This document shows positions 6,935 through 9,154 of a DNA stretch of 9,154 bases, in pieces (position 1 is the first letter of the stretch; each line of letters begins with the position of its first letter). Origin of the DNA: Syntrophorhabdus sp. PtaB.Bin184 (lineage in GTDB: Bacteria > Desulfobacterota > Syntrophorhabdia > Syntrophorhabdales > Syntrophorhabdaceae); the NCBI GenBank assembly GCA_002067555.1, contig MVQQ01000107.1, positions 1 through 9,154 on the forward strand, written 5' to 3'. A program made the position numbers and the translations under genes. The notes below the pieces were generated by a model, which saw only the letters and a list, made by a program, of their open reading frames with translations, made no database searches and was not told where the DNA came from.

Positions 6935-6973
6935 GGTCATATTCGGTCTACCAAAACGACAGAATACTCCCTC

Positions 6974-8596
6974 TCACAGGAACAGGTCTGTAAAAGCAAA
7001 TCTCTCTCCGTCGAAGAGTCCCCTGTCGCTCAGTTTGAGTTTCGGGATCACCACGAGGGCCATGAAGGAAAGGGTCATGAAGGGCGACCTGAGCGTCGTG
7101 CCAAGATCCCGGGCAAATGAGGTGAGACGGCTGTACTTTTCGGCGACCCTGTAGCCATCCTCGTTCGACATAAGCCCGGCCACCGGAAGGGGCAACACCA
7201 TCTTCATGTCCTCCGAGACGAGTGAGATGCCGCCTTTCTTCTCGATGACGAGATTGACAGCTTCGCAGAGCATCTTATCGCTCTCACCAACAGCGACGAT
7301 GTTGTGGGAATCATGGGCAATGGATGAGGCCATGGCACCCTTCTTCAGGTTGAACCCTCGCACGAAGCCGACTGCAGGCGGCTGATCGGCATAGCGGTTC
7401 ACAACGGCTATCTTCAGGATGTCCCTGTCGATATCGCAGACTACGGCGTCCCCGGCAAGGGCGGGAACCTCAACGTGAGCACAGGTCACGACCTGATCTT
7501 CTATGACCCCGATGACACGGATGGCGTCGGACCTTTTGAGGACCCGGAAATCCTCGGGCTTCCTGGCGGTCGCCCGAAAAACGTTGACCGGGAATGCGGT
7601 GCGGTGCGGAATGCGGCTTTGGCCGCCTTCGGCAACGGTCTCACCACGCACTATGGTCTTCAAGACCTCAAGGGTCTCAAGGCCGTCGACAACGATCATG
7701 TCGGCAGAGTCCGATGGCCTCAGCAGACCCACATCAAGGCCGTAGTGAACGACAGGGTTGACGCAGGCACACCTCAAGACCTTCATAACGTCCACGCCTT
7801 TTGCGATGGCCCGGGCGGCGAGCCTGTTGATATGTCCTTGCACGAGGGAATCCGGGTGCTGGTCATCGGTACAGAGCATACAGAGGTCGGGAGATTCGGC
7901 GATGAGGGGGTAGAGAGTATCGAGGTTCCTTGCCGCCGAACCTTCACGGATAAGCACCTTCATACCCAGGGAGATCTTCTCGCGCGCCTCTTCAAGCTCA
8001 AAGGATTCGTGGTCCGTGGATATGCCCGCCGCTATGTACCTGCGCAACCCCTCTCCGCGAAGTCCCGGTGCGTGACCGTCCACCGGTTTTCCCCTCCGTC
8101 TTGCCGCATCGATCTTCGCCAGGACCTCGGGGTCCCCGCCAATGACACCGGGGACGTTCATCATCTCGCTGAGATACCCCACGCCGTCTTTGTCAAGAAG
8201 GGCCTCCGTTGCGGCGAGGCTCATCGCGGCACCGGACGTTTCGAAGGGGCTTGCAGGTACACAGGAAGGCGCACCGAAGGCAAAGGTGAATGGAATACCC
8301 CTCGCGTCCTCCATCATGAAGTGCACGCCCTGCGGTCCCAGAACATTGGCTATCTCATGGGGGTCGGACACGGTCGCCACCGTTCCGTGAACAACGGCAA
8401 GGCGGGCGAAACCGGCCGGCGTGAGCATGGAACTCTCGACATGAACGTGGGAATCCACAAAACCGGGAAGGACATAGGTATCATACCAGTAACGCTCCCT
8501 GTCGATGCCGGTTATGATGCCGTTGTCGATATGGATTGTTCCGGGGAAAACGGTCTCGTTATGGAGATCGACGATATTACCGGAAATGGTCTTCAT
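6974..8596 (-). CDS. ade: Adenine deaminase
   Basis: Adenine deaminase (EC 3.5.4.2) of the amidohydrolase superfamily, 540 residues, cytoplasmic. It converts adenine to hypoxanthine and ammonia in purine salvage. Readable hallmarks are the metal-binding HxH in PGFVDSHVHVESSM (His50, His52), TVSDPHEIANVLG (75-87), DGHAPGL (His174), STDHE (His196), CTDDQHPDSLV (242-252) and the HDSHN motif (428-432) of the Ade-specific C-terminal half. Length and motif order match full-length bacterial Ade. The frame is open upstream to a TTG at 8638, but that extension consists of the heptamer repeat, so the ATG at 8596 is preferred; its ribosome binding site is weak (GGGTC about five bases upstream). The upstream gene on this strand is the oxidoreductase gamma subunit, 122 bp away; no functional link is apparent. 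Confidence 0.95.
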   Translation of the reverse strand: MKTISGNIVDLHNETVFPGTIHIDNGIITGIDRERYWYDTYVLPGFVDSHVHVESSMLTPAGFARLAVVHGTVATVSDPHEIANVLGPQGVHFMMEDARGIPFTFAFGAPSCVPASPFETSGAAMSLAATEALLDKDGVGYLSEMMNVPGVIGGDPEVLAKIDAARRRGKPVDGHAPGLRGEGLRRYIAAGISTDHESFELEEAREKISLGMKVLIREGSAARNLDTLYPLIAESPDLCMLCTDDQHPDSLVQGHINRLAARAIAKGVDVMKVLRCACVNPVVHYGLDVGLLRPSDSADMIVVDGLETLEVLKTIVRGETVAEGGQSRIPHRTAFPVNVFRATARKPEDFRVLKRSDAIRVIGVIEDQVVTCAHVEVPALAGDAVVCDIDRDILKIAVVNRYADQPPAVGFVRGFNLKKGAMASSIAHDSHNIVAVGESDKMLCEAVNLVIEKKGGISLVSEDMKMVLPLPVAGLMSNEDGYRVAEKYSRLTSFARDLGTTLRSPFMTLSFMALVVIPKLKLSDRGLFDGERFAFTDLFL

Positions 8597-8615
8597 CGAA
8601 AGACCCGAATTATCG

Positions 8616-8707
8616 AATAACCAATGACCAAATTCCAATAACCAGGGGAAAGGCCTCTGCCGCCGGGTATGTCTTGACTGGTCATTGGTAGTTGGTCATT
8701 GGTTATT
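8616..8707. repeat. Inverted pair of four-unit heptamer arrays (AATNACC / GGTNATT)
   Basis: The left arm, 8616-8643, reads as AATAACC, AATGACC, AAATTCC, AATAACC. The right arm, 8680-8707, reads as GGTCATT, GGTAGTT, GGTCATT, GGTTATT. With one extra base on each inner side, the arms are 29 bp and, by my comparison, match as an inverted repeat at 26 of 29 positions; the outermost 16 bp are perfect. The centre is 34 bp of GC-rich DNA (8645-8678). In a minus-strand transcript the inner mismatch at 8640/8683 becomes a G-U pair, so a stem of 16 bp, a 3x3 internal loop and 10 bp could form. The structure begins 11 bp after the porG-like stop and ends 19 bp before the ade start. Its function is unknown; mRNA stabilisation, attenuation or a repetitive intergenic element are possible. 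Confidence 0.85.
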
Positions 8708-8718
8708 GCCGGTTTCTC

Positions 8719-9154
8719 TCACTCTGCTTCTATCAGCGTTGCTTCGTTGTATGCCCTGGTGTAGGCGTTGATGTTCTTCTGGCCGTTGACACCGAAACGG
8801 TTGCGAACCGGCTCTTCCAGAGTGCTGAGCTCGACTACGCGCGTTGCCCGGACGAGGGCCCCGAGCATCGTGGTGTTCGTTATGGGAACACCCAGCTCTT
8901 CCCTGGCGATCTTCGACGCATCGACGGCAATGATGTTCTGCCCGGGAAACATCTGTTTCAACTCTTCCGGGGATTTGTTGGAATTGATGACGATGTAACC
9001 GCCCTTCTTGAGACCCGCTGTCGGGTTTGCCGAGGCGATGAGGGTGGGGTCCAGGATGAGAACGCTGTCAGGTTTGTAAACCTTTGACCTCAGCCTGATG
9101 GGTTTGTCGGATACACGCAAAAAAGCCTGAACGGGGGCTCCGCGGCGCTCGGGA
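8719..9154 (-). CDS. 2-oxoacid:ferredoxin oxidoreductase gamma subunit, C-terminal part
   Basis: Gamma subunit of a pyruvate/2-oxoacid:ferredoxin oxidoreductase, an anaerobic enzyme that converts a 2-oxoacid plus CoA to acyl-CoA, CO2 and reduced ferredoxin. The frame is open to the window edge: the codons before the in-frame TTG at 9120 encode PERRGAPVQAF, the conserved family motif, so that TTG is internal and the gene starts outside the window. 144 residues are visible, about three quarters of a usual gamma subunit. Other family features are SDKPIRLRS, the NPTAGLKKGGYIVINSN segment and NTTMLGALVRAT. The delta, alpha and beta subunit genes do not follow it on this strand (ade does), so they must lie upstream, outside the window, or elsewhere. 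Pyruvate is the likeliest substrate, but 2-oxoglutarate or branched-chain 2-oxoacids cannot be excluded. Confidence 0.92.
   Translation of the reverse strand, partial: PERRGAPVQAFLRVSDKPIRLRSKVYKPDSVLILDPTLIASANPTAGLKKGGYIVINSNKSPEELKQMFPGQNIIAVDASKIAREELGVPITNTTMLGALVRATRVVELSTLEEPVRNRFGVNGQKNINAYTRAYNEATLIEAE

Noticed and set aside
6932..7120. 62-codon plus-strand open frame after the GGDEF/HD-GYP gene
   Set aside because: It mostly overlaps the 3' end of ade on the other strand, lacks a ribosome binding site and shows no family features.
7475..8620. 381-codon open frame on the plus strand
   Set aside because: It lies fully antisense to adenine deaminase, whose protein has clear family motifs. 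The antisense translation resembles nothing recognisable and is explained by GC-rich codon positions.
8597..8638. N-terminal extension of adenine deaminase from a TTG at 8638
   Set aside because: The extension is encoded by the heptamer repeat, is absent from the normal Ade N-terminus, and an ATG at 8596 begins exactly at the family start.

Overview
The window looks like ordinary chromosome from a high-GC anaerobic bacterium, most plausibly a deltaproteobacterium in the broad sense (Desulfobacterota, perhaps a syntroph-like lineage). This placement is inferred from gene content: a 2-oxoacid:ferredoxin oxidoreductase gamma subunit, a GlcD-type flavin dehydrogenase, a PAS/GGDEF/HD-GYP signalling protein and bacterial-type ProRS with an editing insertion. 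There is no rRNA, tRNA, IS element, phage gene or CRISPR array. I did not find a convincing new multi-gene system. The most unusual structure is in the intergenic DNA.

Layout. Positions 2-2492 (+) hold the 3' part of proS and an overlapping M24 (Xaa-Pro) peptidase gene, a translationally coupled pair. Positions 2493-2643 are a convergent gap with three separate arrays that repeat with a 7-bp period. Positions 2644-3408 (-) encode a LytTR response regulator with no sensor kinase beside it. Positions 3409-3679 are a divergent intergenic region with two short perfect palindromes and a candidate promoter. Positions 3680-6911 (+) carry a stand-alone GlcD-family FAD oxidoreductase followed 34 bp later by a two-PAS, GGDEF, HD-GYP c-di-GMP protein. 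A 10-bp perfect inverted repeat at 6907-6934 lies between the convergent GGDEF and ade genes. Positions 6974-8596 (-) encode adenine deaminase. Positions 8616-8707 hold an inverted pair of four-unit heptamer arrays. Positions 8719-9154 (-) encode the C-terminal part of the 2-oxoacid oxidoreductase gamma subunit and run off the window.

How the genes may work together. ProRS and the M24 peptidase share a proline theme (tRNA charging and possible release of proline from Xaa-Pro peptides). The glcD and GGDEF/HD-GYP genes are probably co-transcribed but have no obvious biochemical link. The porG and ade genes lie in the same direction with the heptamer hairpin between them. Everything coding here belongs to well-known families. 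The 7-bp-period arrays in two of the gaps, and an HD-GYP domain lacking conserved residues, most deserve a second look.
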